A stretch of 64,000 nucleotides of DNA from Terriglobales bacterium (GCA_035567895.1 DATMPC010000090.1:1-64000), one strand, 5' to 3'; positions 26,504 to 36,023 are shown, counted from the first letter of the stretch. Numbers and translations are program-made. Notes: a model not told the origin generated them from the sequence alone.

Positions 26504-28261
26504 TTATGAAGCCGCTACCGCTTCCGAAGGCGCTGGTTTGGCGACGGCCTTAAGGGTAATGCGGAACATGGCTCCGCGCGGCTGGAGGTTAAAACACTCG
26601 ATCGCTCCTTCGTGCTCCTGGATGATCCCGTAGCAGGCGCTCAGACCGAGACCTGAACCTTGTCCCAGCGGCTTGGTCGTGTAGAACGGATCGAAAACTC
26701 GCGCAGGCTCGGCAATTCCAGGACCGCTGTCACACACCTCAAGCACAACGTTTTCGCCGCCCGCTTGCGTGCGCACGATGATCTCTCCTCCGCCCACTTC
26801 TGCCACTGCGTCTATGGCGTTGTTTAGCACGTGCAAGAAAACCTGCAACAAGTGATTGTCATCACCCAGTACAAGAGGAAGGTCGGACTGAAGGTCGCGT
26901 ACCAGCGAAAGCTTTGTTGGCATGCTTGCCAATCTCAATTGACACGCATTATTGACCAGTGAGTTGAGATCCGTGAGCCGCTTTTGCGGGGGAGTTTGAC
27001 GTGCGAATGACAGAAGGCTTGACACCAGATTCTTGGTTCTGCGTGCCTGCTGCCCGATCTTCTCGGCGAATCCACGCGGCGCTGCAGGAACCTCCTGGTC
27101 AGAGGCGATCAGCTCCGAATATCCCAAAATAGCTGTGAGTGGATTGTTCAGTTCATGAGCTGCCCCTGAAACTAGCCGTCCGATTGAGGCCAGCTTTTCC
27201 GTCTGCATCACCTGGGTCTGCAAGCGTTCCAGGCTGCTAAGGGCACGCTGGGAATCGGTGAGCAACACCGCCAACCGGAGATTCAGAAGCTGCTGTCGAG
27301 TGAAAATCAGGATGCCGATCAAGACCATCGAGGCAAAGCTGAGCGCAATGCGAAAATGGCGAACGCCCGGCGGATCGTGCAGGCGTTCAAAAGAGAAAAG
27401 AGCGATGGCAGGAATGCTTGTAGCAGCTATCGTGGCCGCCCATTCTGGAACCGCGAGCCTCGGCTGGATCTCACTGGTAATTCGTTCCGGTTCGAGCTTA
27501 AGTTTGTAAGCACGGAATCCGATCCAAGCCAGATAGGCGATTGAGACTGTGAGTGGAAGATCCCACAACCCTCCACTCTCATATAGATCCTGCTGGATCA
27601 GGATGTTAATGATCGCTGAGGAAGGTGCGTAAATCAGGAAAGCAATGAGGTAGTGATTGTAGATTTCGTGCCAGCCATCGTGGCTTTGTTGAGCGAAATA
27701 GAACAGAGCAATGATCGACGTAGCGAGTTCGGCGTGATACAGCAGATTGAAGTTTCGATGAAATGCCGGGGCAGTGTATGTCATGAACTGCCAGACAAAA
27801 ACGAACTGGAAGTACAGGTACACCCACCAGCAGGCAATCAAAGACAACTCAAGACTATTCGAGAGAGCTGATCTACTCTTAGGCACGCGATGTGGCACTA
27901 AGGCCAGTGCCATCAGGATCGGCACTACGTGCAGGATCAGAAGTGTGTCACCCGGTTGCGGCACCGGCATGTGGACACCGCGAATCACTTCGTAATAAAC
28001 CCAGGTCGCGTAGTCTGCAGTCCACATCAACGCGCTGACGGTCATCAGCACCCAGAAACCGCGAGCCGATCCCCTATTTGGCCGGATATTGATAGCAGCG
28101 CCGATGACCATCGCGACCATGATGGTGAACTGGAGCATGTCGGCAAACGCAGCGAGTGTTTGCCCTTTCAGAGTGCCGGAGCTGGCAATCTGTACTGCGA
28201 CAAGAGCCACCAAGGCGGTAAGCCACGGATGTCGCGTAACGAATTGGTCGCGGGAAGCCAC
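26504..28261 (-). CDS. Membrane-bound sensor histidine kinase
   Basis: 585 aa. About nine N-terminal membrane helices span residues 12-320. They are followed by a short coiled linker and the HisKA domain with phospho-acceptor H369 (SGAAHELNNPLTAIL). The ATPase part shows N box HVLNNAIDAV, G1 DSGPGIAE and G2 GQGSGLGLSACYGIIQEH. The kinase core resembles the NtrB/hybrid-sensor group. No response regulator is adjacent, so it is an orphan kinase here. A long membrane sensing region with no periplasmic domain suggests it senses a membrane or redox cue; this is inference. Confidence 0.9.
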   Translation of the reverse strand: MASRDQFVTRHPWLTALVALVAVQIASSGTLKGQTLAAFADMLQFTIMVAMVIGAAINIRPNRGSARGFWVLMTVSALMWTADYATWVYYEVIRGVHMPVPQPGDTLLILHVVPILMALALVPHRVPKSRSALSNSLELSLIACWWVYLYFQFVFVWQFMTYTAPAFHRNFNLLYHAELATSIIALFYFAQQSHDGWHEIYNHYLIAFLIYAPSSAIINILIQQDLYESGGLWDLPLTVSIAYLAWIGFRAYKLKLEPERITSEIQPRLAVPEWAATIAATSIPAIALFSFERLHDPPGVRHFRIALSFASMVLIGILIFTRQQLLNLRLAVLLTDSQRALSSLERLQTQVMQTEKLASIGRLVSGAAHELNNPLTAILGYSELIASDQEVPAAPRGFAEKIGQQARRTKNLVSSLLSFARQTPPQKRLTDLNSLVNNACQLRLASMPTKLSLVRDLQSDLPLVLGDDNHLLQVFLHVLNNAIDAVAEVGGGEIIVRTQAGGENVVLEVCDSGPGIAEPARVFDPFYTTKPLGQGSGLGLSACYGIIQEHEGAIECFNLQPRGAMFRITLKAVAKPAPSEAVAAS

Positions 28262-28437
28262 GTGGCCGATTCGGGCAGACCGTGCCCCTGAATGGGCGGA
28301 TTGTACAACGGATACGCGGCCCGGCTATTGATTACCAAGGTGAGTTGAAAGATCATGCGCACTTGGCGTCGTATTCTTTTGCTTTCTGGTATTAGCTGCC
28401 TGGCGCCGAACACCTGGGGTTCAAATACAATTTCCTC

Positions 28438-29475
28438 ATGGCCTTCCCGGTTACACGATTGCGCAGACTTCGTCAGAACGAGGTCCTACGCTCCATGGTG
28501 CGCGAGACTCGGTTGACTCCCGAGTCCTTGGTCTACCCGTTGTTCGTGTGTCCTGGTGAAGGTGTGCGCAAGGCCATCGGCTCGATGCCGGGTGTTTTCA
28601 ATCTCTCGGTCGATGAGGCCGTCAAGGAAGCGCAAGAAACTCATGGGCTGGGCATCCCGGCGGTCATCCTGTTCGGGCTTCCGGAGACGAAGGATGAACA
28701 GGCCACAGGAGCCTGGGCAGACGACGGCATCGTGCAACGTGGGACCCGGGCGATAAAGCGCGCAGTTCCCGAATTGGTCGTGCTGGGAGACGTTTGTCTT
28801 TGCGAATACATGTCACATGGGCACTGCGGCATCGTCAAGAAACCATCCGCAACCGTAGTCCGAAGCGATCGCGGTCCTACGGCTGCCGCTCCTGCCCGAT
28901 CGGCTGAGTTTGAGATAGAGAATGATTCCACGCTGGAAATCCTGGCTCGGACTGCCGTCTCATTGGCGAGAGCTGGCGTAGACATCGTTGCACCGTCGGA
29001 CATGATGGATGGTAGGGTCGCGGCAATCCGGGCAGCGCTCGATGCGGCGGGACTGCAAAATATGCCAATCCTGTCCTACGCCGCCAAGTTTGCCTCGGGT
29101 TTTTATGGTCCATTTCGGGAGGCGGCGGATTCTGCTCCCCAGTTTGGCGACCGCCGCTCTTACCAGATGGACAGCGGCAACCTGCGCGAAGCGATGCGCG
29201 AGATCCAGACGGATCTTGAGGAAGGTGCCGATATGGTTATGGTGAAACCTGCGATGCCATATCTGGACGTGATCGCCCAAGCGCGAGAACGCTTCGATGT
29301 TCCCATTTGCGCATACCAAGTGTCCGGCGAATACGCCATGATCCAAGCGGCCGCCCAGAATGGCTGGCTCGACCGCGAGCGCGTCATTATGGAGTCCTTG
29401 CTTTCCATCCGCCGTGCCGGCGCAGGAACCATCCTCACTTATTTCGCTAAGGACGCAGCCAAACTTATGTCGTAG
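28438..29475 (+). CDS. hemB: HemB, delta-aminolevulinic acid dehydratase (porphobilinogen synthase)
   Basis: 345 aa. Condenses two ALA molecules to porphobilinogen, the second committed step of tetrapyrrole synthesis. It has the metal site [14 protein letters not shown], with three Cys as in zinc-dependent enzymes. The two active-site lysines are in [17 protein letters not shown] and [14 protein letters not shown], and the flexible lid carries GDRRSYQMD. Overall length is normal. It is divergent from the sensor kinase; 176 bases lie between. Confidence 0.97.
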   Translation: MAFPVTRLRRLRQNEVLRSMVRETRLTPESLVYPLFVCPGEGVRKAIGSMPGVFNLSVDEAVKEAQETHGLGIPAVILFGLPETKDEQATGAWADDGIVQRGTRAIKRAVPELVVLGDVCLCEYMSHGHCGIVKKPSATVVRSDRGPTAAAPARSAEFEIENDSTLEILARTAVSLARAGVDIVAPSDMMDGRVAAIRAALDAAGLQNMPILSYAAKFASGFYGPFREAADSAPQFGDRRSYQMDSGNLREAMREIQTDLEEGADMVMVKPAMPYLDVIAQARERFDVPICAYQVSGEYAMIQAAAQNGWLDRERVIMESLLSIRRAGAGTILTYFAKDAAKLMS

Positions 29476-29657
29476 GCGAATGTAGGGATTTTCTGCGATC
29501 CCGGCCGCCTCCGTCGTTCGCATCCGGAGTTGCTGTCCGTGGAGTTGCCTGGAGTTACTCGCTCGAGTACTAAATGAAAGTATTTACTCATCTAGCAACA
29601 CCAATCAGAGCGGCCCCATCTTATTCGTGCGAGGACTTCTAAAGAGGGAGGGCGGAT

Positions 29658-29807
29658 ATGCTCTGGACAATCTTTGCCATTTTGCTGATTCTCTGGCTTT
29701 TGGGATTCAGCTTCCATGTGGCTGGCAGTTTGATCCACCTACTGTTGATCGTGGCCGTGATCGTGTTGATCGTCAACCTGATCACTGGACGGCGGACAGT
29801 AGTCTAG
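29658..29807 (+). CDS. lmo0937-family small membrane protein, 49 aa
   Basis: ATG at 29658 with GAGGGAGG about 7 bases upstream. The product MLWTIFAILLILWLLGFSFH continues as VAGSLIHLLLIVAVIVLIVNLITGRR. This matches the lmo0937 family of two-helix, very short membrane proteins of unknown role, often stress-related. A frame on the same strand at 29627-29818 is the shadow of this gene. A strong terminator follows. Confidence 0.8.
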   Translation: MLWTIFAILLILWLLGFSFHVAGSLIHLLLIVAVIVLIVNLITGRRTVV

Positions 29808-29827
29808 GTAGGTCGTAAGAGATAGTG

Positions 29828-29862
29828 AAAGCCGCTCACCAAGGTGAGCGGCTTTCCTTTTT
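29828..29862 (+). terminator. Rho-independent terminator after the lmo0937-type gene
   Basis: Thirteen-pair perfect stem AAAGCCGCTCACC / GGTGAGCGGCTTT with a 2-base loop, then CCTTTTTTG. Very stable. Confidence 0.9.
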
Positions 29863-30030
29863 GACAATCGCAGCCGGCATTCCAACCAACAGCCGAGGCA
29901 GAAAGCTGAGCAATTCAGTCCTTTAGACTGAACGCTTGGCGATCACCGCCCGGCTGCGACCAAATCCCGCTTGCTACAATCTAATGTTTGTCTTCTAGCT
30001 CAATTCCCAACAAGTAAGACGGAGTCACAA

Positions 30031-31452
30031 TTGCCAGAGACTATCTACGACGTAGCCATTATCGGCTCCGGACCGGGCGGCTATACGGCCGCAATTCGCG
30101 GCGGAGAGTATGGACTAAAAGTCGCACTCATCGAGAAAGACCCCAAACTGGGTGGCACGTGCCTGCACGTCGGCTGCATTCCCACCAAGAGCCTTCTGTT
30201 CGATGCCGAGATCTATGATCACTTCAAAGCTGCGAAGGAGCACGGCATCGAGAACGTCGATGGCATGAAAGTGAATTGGGGCACGATTCAGGATCGAAAG
30301 AACAAGATCGTCGCCAAGCATACGAAGGGACTCGAGTTCCTCATGCGCAAAAACAAGGTGACGACGATTTCCGGTTACGGACGCCTCACAGGCCCCGTAA
30401 AAAATGGCCTGCTTGATATTGAAGTAACTGGCGGTGACGGGAAGAAGAGCACAATTCAGGCTAAGAACGCGATCATCGCTACGGGTTCGGAGGCCAGGAT
30501 GCTTCCTGGGCTAAAGCCTGATCCGACGATCCTGACCAATATCGAGATCCTCTCCCTTGGAACGATTCCCAAGTCACTCATCGTGATCGGATCCGGCGCA
30601 GTAGGTGTTGAGTTTGCTTCGATTTACAAGTCGTATGGAACTGACGTGAACGTAATCGAGGCTCTGCCGCGGCTTGTGCCTGTCGAAGACGAAGACGTAA
30701 GCAAGGAATTGCTGCGCGTCTACAAAAAACGCGCCATCAATTGTCATCTCGGGGCGAAGGTAGAGAAGGTCGAGAAGACGAAAGATGGAGCCTCGGTCAC
30801 CTTTACCAGCAGTGATGGCAAGCAGCAGAAACTGGAGGCGGAGAAGGTATTGATCGCCATCGGGCGAGCGCCGCAGACCGAAGATGTAGGACTCGACAAG
30901 ACCAAGATCAAAGCCGAGCGCGGTTTCATTCCGACGAATGAGTGGATGCAGACCAACGAGCCCTGCATATATGCAATAGGCGACATTGTGGTGGGCATGC
31001 CGCAATTGGCCCACGTTGCCGCCATGCAAGGAATGGTTGCTGTGGCCAAGATAGCGGGCAAATATGCGCGTCCAGTAAAGCGTAATTTGATTCCGGGCGC
31101 AACCTACTGCGAACCTCAGATCGGCAGCGTGGGACTGACCGAAGCCCAAGCGCGAGAGAAGGGCTACAAAATCAAGATTGGCAGGTTTCCGTTCTCCGCG
31201 AACTCGAAGGCCAGCATCATCAGCAACCATGACGGTTTCATCAAAGTCGTATCGGAAGAGCAGTACGGCGAAATCCTGGGCGTGCACATCATCGGCCCAC
31301 TAGCCACGGAGCTGATTTCCGAAGCCGTGACCGCTATGCAGCTTGAGGCCACCGTGGAGGAGATGATGTTCACGATTCACGCTCATCCGACGTTATACGA
31401 GGCGTTGCTTGATGGCTTCAGCAGCGTGGAAGGCAAGGCGATCAATATTTGA
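30031..31452 (+). CDS. lpdA: Dihydrolipoamide dehydrogenase (E3)
   Basis: 473 aa flavoprotein that reoxidises lipoamide for 2-oxoacid dehydrogenases. I start it at TTG 30031 (PETIYDVAIIG...), with GGAG about 8 bases upstream; a longer frame from 29971 adds an unlikely leader. FAD site GSGPGGYTAA, redox-active disulfide GGTCLHVGCIPTKSLL (CxxxxC), NAD site GSGAVGVEFA, FAD pocket AIGDIV and active-site HAHPTLYEAL are all present. It heads the gene group with lipB and E1 alpha/beta. Between it and lipB sits a hicBA cassette. Confidence 0.96.
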   Translation: MPETIYDVAIIGSGPGGYTAAIRGGEYGLKVALIEKDPKLGGTCLHVGCIPTKSLLFDAEIYDHFKAAKEHGIENVDGMKVNWGTIQDRKNKIVAKHTKGLEFLMRKNKVTTISGYGRLTGPVKNGLLDIEVTGGDGKKSTIQAKNAIIATGSEARMLPGLKPDPTILTNIEILSLGTIPKSLIVIGSGAVGVEFASIYKSYGTDVNVIEALPRLVPVEDEDVSKELLRVYKKRAINCHLGAKVEKVEKTKDGASVTFTSSDGKQQKLEAEKVLIAIGRAPQTEDVGLDKTKIKAERGFIPTNEWMQTNEPCIYAIGDIVVGMPQLAHVAAMQGMVAVAKIAGKYARPVKRNLIPGATYCEPQIGSVGLTEAQAREKGYKIKIGRFPFSANSKASIISNHDGFIKVVSEEQYGEILGVHIIGPLATELISEAVTAMQLEATVEEMMFTIHAHPTLYEALLDGFSSVEGKAINI

Positions 31453-31593
31453 TGCGTTCCAGATGGATGCGCCGAGCATCATTCGGCTCAGTCATTGTTT
31501 TCGGCTGCGCTTCACGCCACTACCTATTATGACCGCACCCGGACAGTTCGATGGCTGATGAACAAGCTTTGCTCAGAAGTAGAATGTGAAAAA

Positions 31594-31781
31594 ATGCCTT
31601 ACACAATTCATAGTCGAGCCGACTGCGACTGGGCTTTCGTTCTCTGGACCTCCTCGGCTGCACCTCACGGGCAAAACGAGAGAATACGTGGAGGGAGAAT
31701 ATGCGAGAGGCCATCCAGTTTCACCTTGACGGCCTGAAACGTGTGGGCTTACTTCAAGGTCCCGAAGGAAGACACAAATGA
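31594..31781 (+). pseudogene. HicB-family antitoxin with a frameshift (decayed copy)
   Basis: ATG 31594 opens as MPYTIHSRADCDWAFV, the normal HicB N-terminus. The frame then runs out. In the frame two bases on, the rest of a HicB follows: LDLLGCTSRAKRENTWRE, then ENMREAIQFHLDGLKRVGL to TGA 31779-31781. A single one-base loss, or two-base gain, near 31650-31665 explains it. The end of this frame overlaps ATG of the next gene (ATGA), so it was once coupled to it. Programmed frameshifting is possible but no slippery site is obvious. I treat it as a relic. Confidence 0.65.
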
Positions 31782-31975
31782 GATATCCAGTCGTCCTGCA
31801 CAAAACCGAGGAAGGGGTGGCTATCGGCTGCCCAGGCCTTCCAGGCTGTTGGTCGCAAGGTGCTACGGAACAAGAAGCTCTGGAGAACATCAAGATCGCG
31901 ATCAAAGAATACTTGGAGGTCGCCAAGGAAATCGCCGAGGAGGGAGAAATGCGCGAAGTTGAAGTGGCGCCTTAG
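31778..31975 (+). CDS. hicB: HicB antitoxin, short form
   Basis: 65 aa with GAAGGAAG about 7 bases before ATG 31778. The partial RNase-H-like fold of HicB is plain: MRYPVVLHKTEEGVAIGCPG, LPGCWSQGATEQEALENIKIAIKEYLE. There is no C-terminal DNA-binding domain, as in other short HicB proteins. It should neutralise the HicA encoded just downstream. It may also repress its own operon if a DNA-binding element exists elsewhere. Confidence 0.85.
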   Translation: MRYPVVLHKTEEGVAIGCPGLPGCWSQGATEQEALENIKIAIKEYLEVAKEIAEEGEMREVEVAP

Positions 31976-31978
31976 AGC

Positions 31979-32191
31979 ATGCCAAAGCTTCCTGGCATCA
32001 ACCACCTACAAGCAGTGCGAGCCTTTGAAAAGGCTGGTTTCATAGTGAGGCGACAAGGAAAACATATCATAATGACGAAAGGCGATCGCATCCTCGTAAT
32101 CCCACGCCACAATCCGGTACACGCCATCACTATGGGCGCGATCGTTCGGGATTCGGGAATGACTATCGATGAATTCAAGCAACTCTTGTAA
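31979..32191 (+). CDS. hicA: HicA toxin, mRNA interferase
   Basis: 70 aa, starting 3 bases after hicB. The dsRBD-like fold has the catalytic His region FIVRRQGKHIIMTKGD (normally GSHH; here GKH) and the core PGINHLQAVRAFEKAGF and IPRHNPVHAITMGAIVRDSGMTIDEFKQLL. HicA cuts mRNA when free of HicB. Gene order is antitoxin-toxin, the reverse of the E. coli type. It lies in front of lipB with only 5 bases between. Confidence 0.85.
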   Translation: MPKLPGINHLQAVRAFEKAGFIVRRQGKHIIMTKGDRILVIPRHNPVHAITMGAIVRDSGMTIDEFKQLL

Positions 32192-32196
32192 TCACC

Positions 32197-33102
32197 TTGA
32201 TCTCAATCCTCCATCTTGGAACCATCGATTACGGTACGGCTCTGCGCCTACAGAGCACTCTGATAGAGCTACGCAAGCTGGGAAGCATTCCCGATGTTCT
32301 GCTTCTTCTCGAACATCCGCCTGTCATTACTCTCGGCCGTAATGCCAGCCAGAAGAACCTGCTGGCGTCCTCTGATCTCTTGAAGGAGCGCGGCGTCGAG
32401 CTTTTTGAGAGCAATCGAGGCGGAGACATTACGTTTCACGGCCCTGGTCAACTTGTGGGCTATCCGATCTTTGACCTCAGAGGGTTTTCGCCGCGCATCG
32501 GGGCTGTTGAGTTCGTGCGACGTGTCGAAGAAGCATTAATTCGGACTTGTGGTGATCTAGGAATTCCGTCCGAACGCATTTGCGGGCTCACTGGAGTTTG
32601 GACGCAAGGTCCGAATTCGCAGAGTTGCTCTGTGGACAGCTCACAGACGGGGGCGGCTGTGCCACAATCACCAATGGGCGAGCAGAAGAAAATCGCTGCC
32701 ATTGGCGTCCATATTTCCCGAGGTGTAACAAGTCACGGGTTTGCTCTCAACGTCACAACCGACCTAGACTTTTTCAAGCTGATTGTTCCCTGTGGCATTA
32801 GCGATCGGCCGGTAACTTCCATTGCCAATGAACTTGCGAACAAACTCCCTGTTCCGACTATGGAAGCGGTTGCTCATTGTGTGTCCCTCAACTTTGGGAG
32901 GGTCTTCTCGCAGCAGATGCTCTGGCTCGAGTCTCTCAACGCGCTATTAAACACCGGTGAGCCGCAGGAGAACAGCGCTTCCGAGAGTGATCCATCTACT
33001 ACAATAGGGGTTCCCTTGCAGGTTCCGAAGAACCTTCGGGAAGTGCGTCGCGAGCAGAAGGCTCCTCAGCTCGGCAGCGAAGACGAAATTTTTCTCGCCT
33101 GA
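32197..33102 (+). CDS. lipB: LipB octanoyltransferase with an insertion and C-terminal extension
   Basis: 301 aa. Transfers octanoate from ACP to lipoyl domains. Core motifs: LLLLEHPPVITLGR, RGGDITFHGPGQLVGYPI, TGVWT, KIAAIGVHISRGVTSHGFALNV and FKLIVPCGI. The last two supply the catalytic Lys and Cys. About 25-30 non-conserved residues (GPNSQSCSVDSSQTGAAVPQ...) are inserted between TGVWT and KIAAIG, where other LipB proteins have a few. The last 55 residues are a variable tail. Start is TTG with no good ribosome site, so efficient translation may need coupling from hicA. Confidence 0.9.
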   Translation: MISILHLGTIDYGTALRLQSTLIELRKLGSIPDVLLLLEHPPVITLGRNASQKNLLASSDLLKERGVELFESNRGGDITFHGPGQLVGYPIFDLRGFSPRIGAVEFVRRVEEALIRTCGDLGIPSERICGLTGVWTQGPNSQSCSVDSSQTGAAVPQSPMGEQKKIAAIGVHISRGVTSHGFALNVTTDLDFFKLIVPCGISDRPVTSIANELANKLPVPTMEAVAHCVSLNFGRVFSQQMLWLESLNALLNTGEPQENSASESDPSTTIGVPLQVPKNLREVRREQKAPQLGSEDEIFLA

Positions 33103-33158
33103 TTCGTGTACGACTGGCGTGAGGAATCTCTCGCCACCGGCACAAACGAGACTCCCCG

Positions 33159-34487
33159 ATGAAGAAGAGCGAGAGCAAATCGCAACCTAAGACGCCGATC
33201 AAAGCCACTCGCAAAAGCTCCCGCTCTAAGATTTCCGCCGCCAACGGCTCTCGTCGCAATGGAGCGTCTAGCGGGAAGTACCCTATCCGCAGAAACCCGC
33301 ACGGTATTCCTGATTATCGTCTCGAGGTTCTGGATTGCCACACGGTAGAAGAATGGGTTGACGGGCAATTCCGCTACGGCGTTGAAGGCGATCTCTCCGC
33401 AGAGCCCCCACCGCTGCGCGAATCGAAGTACCTGAACAAGCAGCAAAGCATCGACATCTATCGCTACATGCTGCTCAATCGCAAGATGGAGCAGACGCTT
33501 GAGAACCTTTTCAAACAGCAGAAGGTCGTAGGCGGTGTGTACCTCGGGTTGGGCCAGGAAGGATGTTCCTGCGCCTCAGCATACGCACTGCGTGAAGGAG
33601 ATTGGATCGGTCCTCTGATTCGCAACCAAGGGGCATTGCTGGTTCGAGGATTCAAGCCGCGCGACTTGATGATGCAATACATGGCCAAGTCTGGCGCGCC
33701 CACCGGCGGACGGGATGCCGGTTCCCATTTTGGGGACAAGCGTCAGCGTCACATTGCTGCGCCAATCTCAATGCTCGGAGATCTGATCCCTGTCCTGGCG
33801 GGAGTTGCGCTCGGCGCTCGACTGCAGGGTAAAGAGATCGCTTGTCTTACCTGGGTGGGCGATGGAGGACAGTCGACAGGTCCGACATACGAGGGCTTTA
33901 ATTTCGCGGCAGTCCAGAAGCTTGGCGTGATTCTCATCGTCGAAAACAATCTGTGGGCTTATTCGACGCCCGTGGATCGTCAGGTCGCGTGCAAAGATCT
34001 CGCAAATCGTGCGATAGGCTACGGCGTTCCAGGATTTATCGTCGACGGGACCGATCCCAACCAGGTGTACGACCTCACTTATGAAGCAGCGCAAAGGGCC
34101 TATGCGGGAGAAGGCGCGACTTTCATCGAAGCCAAGATGATGCGCATGCGCGGACACGCGATGCACGACGTAGCCGCTTACGTTCCCCCTGCATACTTTG
34201 AATACTGGAAGAAACGCGATCCGATTACTCGTATGGAGAAGTATCTACTGGAGAAGCGCTGGCTCACTCCGAAAGAGAATAGCGACTTGATCGCGTCGAC
34301 GCAGAGAGAGATCGATGAGGACCGCGACTTTGCCGATGCCTCTCCGTATCCGGAAGGCTCAACGGCAGGCGAACGCGTCTTCTGTGATAACTCTGCTGAG
34401 ATTCCTTTTCTGTACGGCAAGCCTAAAGTGAAAAAAGTGGAGACGAAGAAGTTAAGTGCAGCCAGCGACGTGGCGCATTTCCGATAA
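33159..34487 (+). CDS. 2-oxoacid dehydrogenase E1 component, alpha subunit
   Basis: 442 aa. A thiamine-diphosphate enzyme; it decarboxylates a 2-oxoacid and passes the acyl group to E2. The ThDP motif is GDGGQSTGPTYEGFNFAA...ENN. LLNRKMEQTLENLFKQQKVVGGVYLGLGQEG and GRDAGSHFGD are typical E1-alpha regions. A basic Ser/Lys-rich extension (about 40 residues) precedes the fold. The E1 beta gene overlaps the stop (TAATG). Substrate (pyruvate, branched-chain or acetoin) cannot be told; no E2 gene is in view, though E3 and lipB are upstream. Confidence 0.9.
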   Translation: MKKSESKSQPKTPIKATRKSSRSKISAANGSRRNGASSGKYPIRRNPHGIPDYRLEVLDCHTVEEWVDGQFRYGVEGDLSAEPPPLRESKYLNKQQSIDIYRYMLLNRKMEQTLENLFKQQKVVGGVYLGLGQEGCSCASAYALREGDWIGPLIRNQGALLVRGFKPRDLMMQYMAKSGAPTGGRDAGSHFGDKRQRHIAAPISMLGDLIPVLAGVALGARLQGKEIACLTWVGDGGQSTGPTYEGFNFAAVQKLGVILIVENNLWAYSTPVDRQVACKDLANRAIGYGVPGFIVDGTDPNQVYDLTYEAAQRAYAGEGATFIEAKMMRMRGHAMHDVAAYVPPAYFEYWKKRDPITRMEKYLLEKRWLTPKENSDLIASTQREIDEDRDFADASPYPEGSTAGERVFCDNSAEIPFLYGKPKVKKVETKKLSAASDVAHFR

Positions 34488-35461
34488 TGGCACCCGTTAC
34501 ATATCTCGAAGCAATTCGCGAAGGCATCTGGGAAGAGATGGAGCGCGATCCTGCCGTCTTCTGCATCGGCGAAGACATCGGTGTCTACGGTGGCGCGTTC
34601 AAGGTCACCGAGGGGTTTATTCATCACTTTGGCGGGGAGCGCGTAATCGACACTCCACTTGCTGAAACTGCCATCGTGGGCGCGGCCTTCGGCGCGGCGC
34701 TCACTGGCATGCGTCCCGTGGCCGAATTCCAGTTCATGGACTTCATCAGCTGCGCACACAACCAGATCATCAACATGGTTGCCAAGGCGAACTATCGTTG
34801 GGATGCTCCCGCACCGCTGGTGCTTCGCGGCCCTTCAGGCGGCGGTGTAAGCGGCGGCCCCTTCCACTCGCAGAACCCCGAAACTTACTACGCGCATACC
34901 CCGGGACTGAAAGTGATTTGCCCAGCAACTGCCCGGGATGCCAAGGGACTGATCAAGGCTGCAATTCGGGACAATAATCCCTGCCTCTTCTTCGAGCACA
35001 AATTTCTCTATCGGCGCATTAAGGAAGAACTGCCAGCCGAAGACTACACCGTCGAGATCGGTAGGGCGCGCACTCATCGCGAAGGACGCGATGTAAGCGT
35101 GATTACTTACGCGGCTATGGTTTATGTGGCACAGGAAGCCGCAGACCTCCTGGCGAAGGAAGGAATCGAGCTTGAGATCATCGACTTACGTACGGTCGCG
35201 CCGCTCGACAAGCAGGCCATTGCGAACACGGTGAAGAAGACCAATCGCGTGATTGTCCTGCACGAGGACACGAAAACCGGTGGTCTTGCTGGGGAGATTG
35301 CCGCGGTAATCAACGAATTGGCCTTCGACGATCTCGATGCGCCTATCACGCGCATCGCGTCGCTGGATACCCCCGTGCCGTTTTCGCCTCCATTGGAAAA
35401 GTTTTTCCTTCCCAAAGTGGAAGACGTGGTCAGAGAGGCGCGGCGGCTTAGGGCATATTAG
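34487..35461 (+). CDS. 2-oxoacid dehydrogenase E1 component, beta subunit
   Basis: 324 aa, starting inside the E1 alpha stop. Motifs are EDIGVYGGAFKVTEGFIHHFG, RVIDTPLAETAIVGAAFGAALTGMRPVAEFQFMDF, HSQNPETYYAHTPGLKVICPAT and EIIDLRTVAPLD. It completes the alpha2beta2 E1 with its upstream neighbour. The length matches the family, and the gene is the last of the unit. A repeat-like ...TGTCATTCCGAACGAAG string follows. Confidence 0.92.
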   Translation: MAPVTYLEAIREGIWEEMERDPAVFCIGEDIGVYGGAFKVTEGFIHHFGGERVIDTPLAETAIVGAAFGAALTGMRPVAEFQFMDFISCAHNQIINMVAKANYRWDAPAPLVLRGPSGGGVSGGPFHSQNPETYYAHTPGLKVICPATARDAKGLIKAAIRDNNPCLFFEHKFLYRRIKEELPAEDYTVEIGRARTHREGRDVSVITYAAMVYVAQEAADLLAKEGIELEIIDLRTVAPLDKQAIANTVKKTNRVIVLHEDTKTGGLAGEIAAVINELAFDDLDAPITRIASLDTPVPFSPPLEKFFLPKVEDVVREARRLRAY

Positions 35462-35543
35462 CTTCTTTAGTCCTGTCATTCCGAACGAAGTGCCAAATCC
35501 CTACCAATCCTTAAGATGTGTGAGTTGGCGTAGGCATTGAAAA

Positions 35544-36023
35544 TCACTTCCATGCTCCGAGCATTTTTCGGAGCATCACCAGCTGCCCAAGGTGATACGA
35601 ATTGTGATCAGCAATGAGGAATGCTTCGCGGAGCAGCGTCTGCCCATCCCCGTGCGAGATGGGCGCATAAAGCTGTTGCTCATCCGCTTCGGCCACCAGC
35701 TTCTTCATCTCGTCAAGATCATGACGAAATGCAGCAATGCTCTTTTTCCACGCTCCTTCGCTTGAAGGTGCCGAGGATTCCGGCCAGTAACCTTCAGGCC
35801 ATTTCGGCGAGACGTGCGCGGCGTCTCGGGTAAATTCAAGAATGTCCCATTGAGTAATCCGCATGTGTTCGACCAGCTGCCAGGCGGTGTGCGGAAATGC
35901 TTTCATCTTCTTACCATGCAGTTTGGGCGCGAGCCCACGGACTGCTTCATCGAAGCCGACATGTGCGCCCTCAAAATTGAGCAGGTTGATCAGGTGCTGC
36001 TGCAGTGGTGAATTCTTCATCAT
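35544..36023 (-). CDS. DinB-superfamily protein
   Basis: About 159 aa from ATG 36023 (an upstream in-frame ATG at 36047 is also possible; GCGAGGGG lies between). The four-helix DinB fold shows its metal histidines in HTAWQLVEHMRITQWDI and ADHNSYHLGQLVMLR. WPEGYWP is typical. DinB proteins use thiol cofactors or act as metal-dependent transferases; the reaction here is unknown. It is convergent with E1 beta and divergent from pgsA. Confidence 0.85.
   Translation of the reverse strand: MMKNSPLQQHLINLLNFEGAHVGFDEAVRGLAPKLHGKKMKAFPHTAWQLVEHMRITQWDILEFTRDAAHVSPKWPEGYWPESSAPSSEGAWKKSIAAFRHDLDEMKKLVAEADEQQLYAPISHGDGQTLLREAFLIADHNSYHLGQLVMLRKMLGAWK

Noticed and set aside
29627-29818. A 63-codon plus-strand frame
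   Set aside because: The lmo0937-type gene in another frame (29658-29807) has the better ribosome site and a clear membrane-protein sequence.
31741-31962. Plus-strand frame of 73 codons overlapping hicB
   Set aside because: Its Arg/Gly-rich product has no homology to anything; hicB in another frame is clear.
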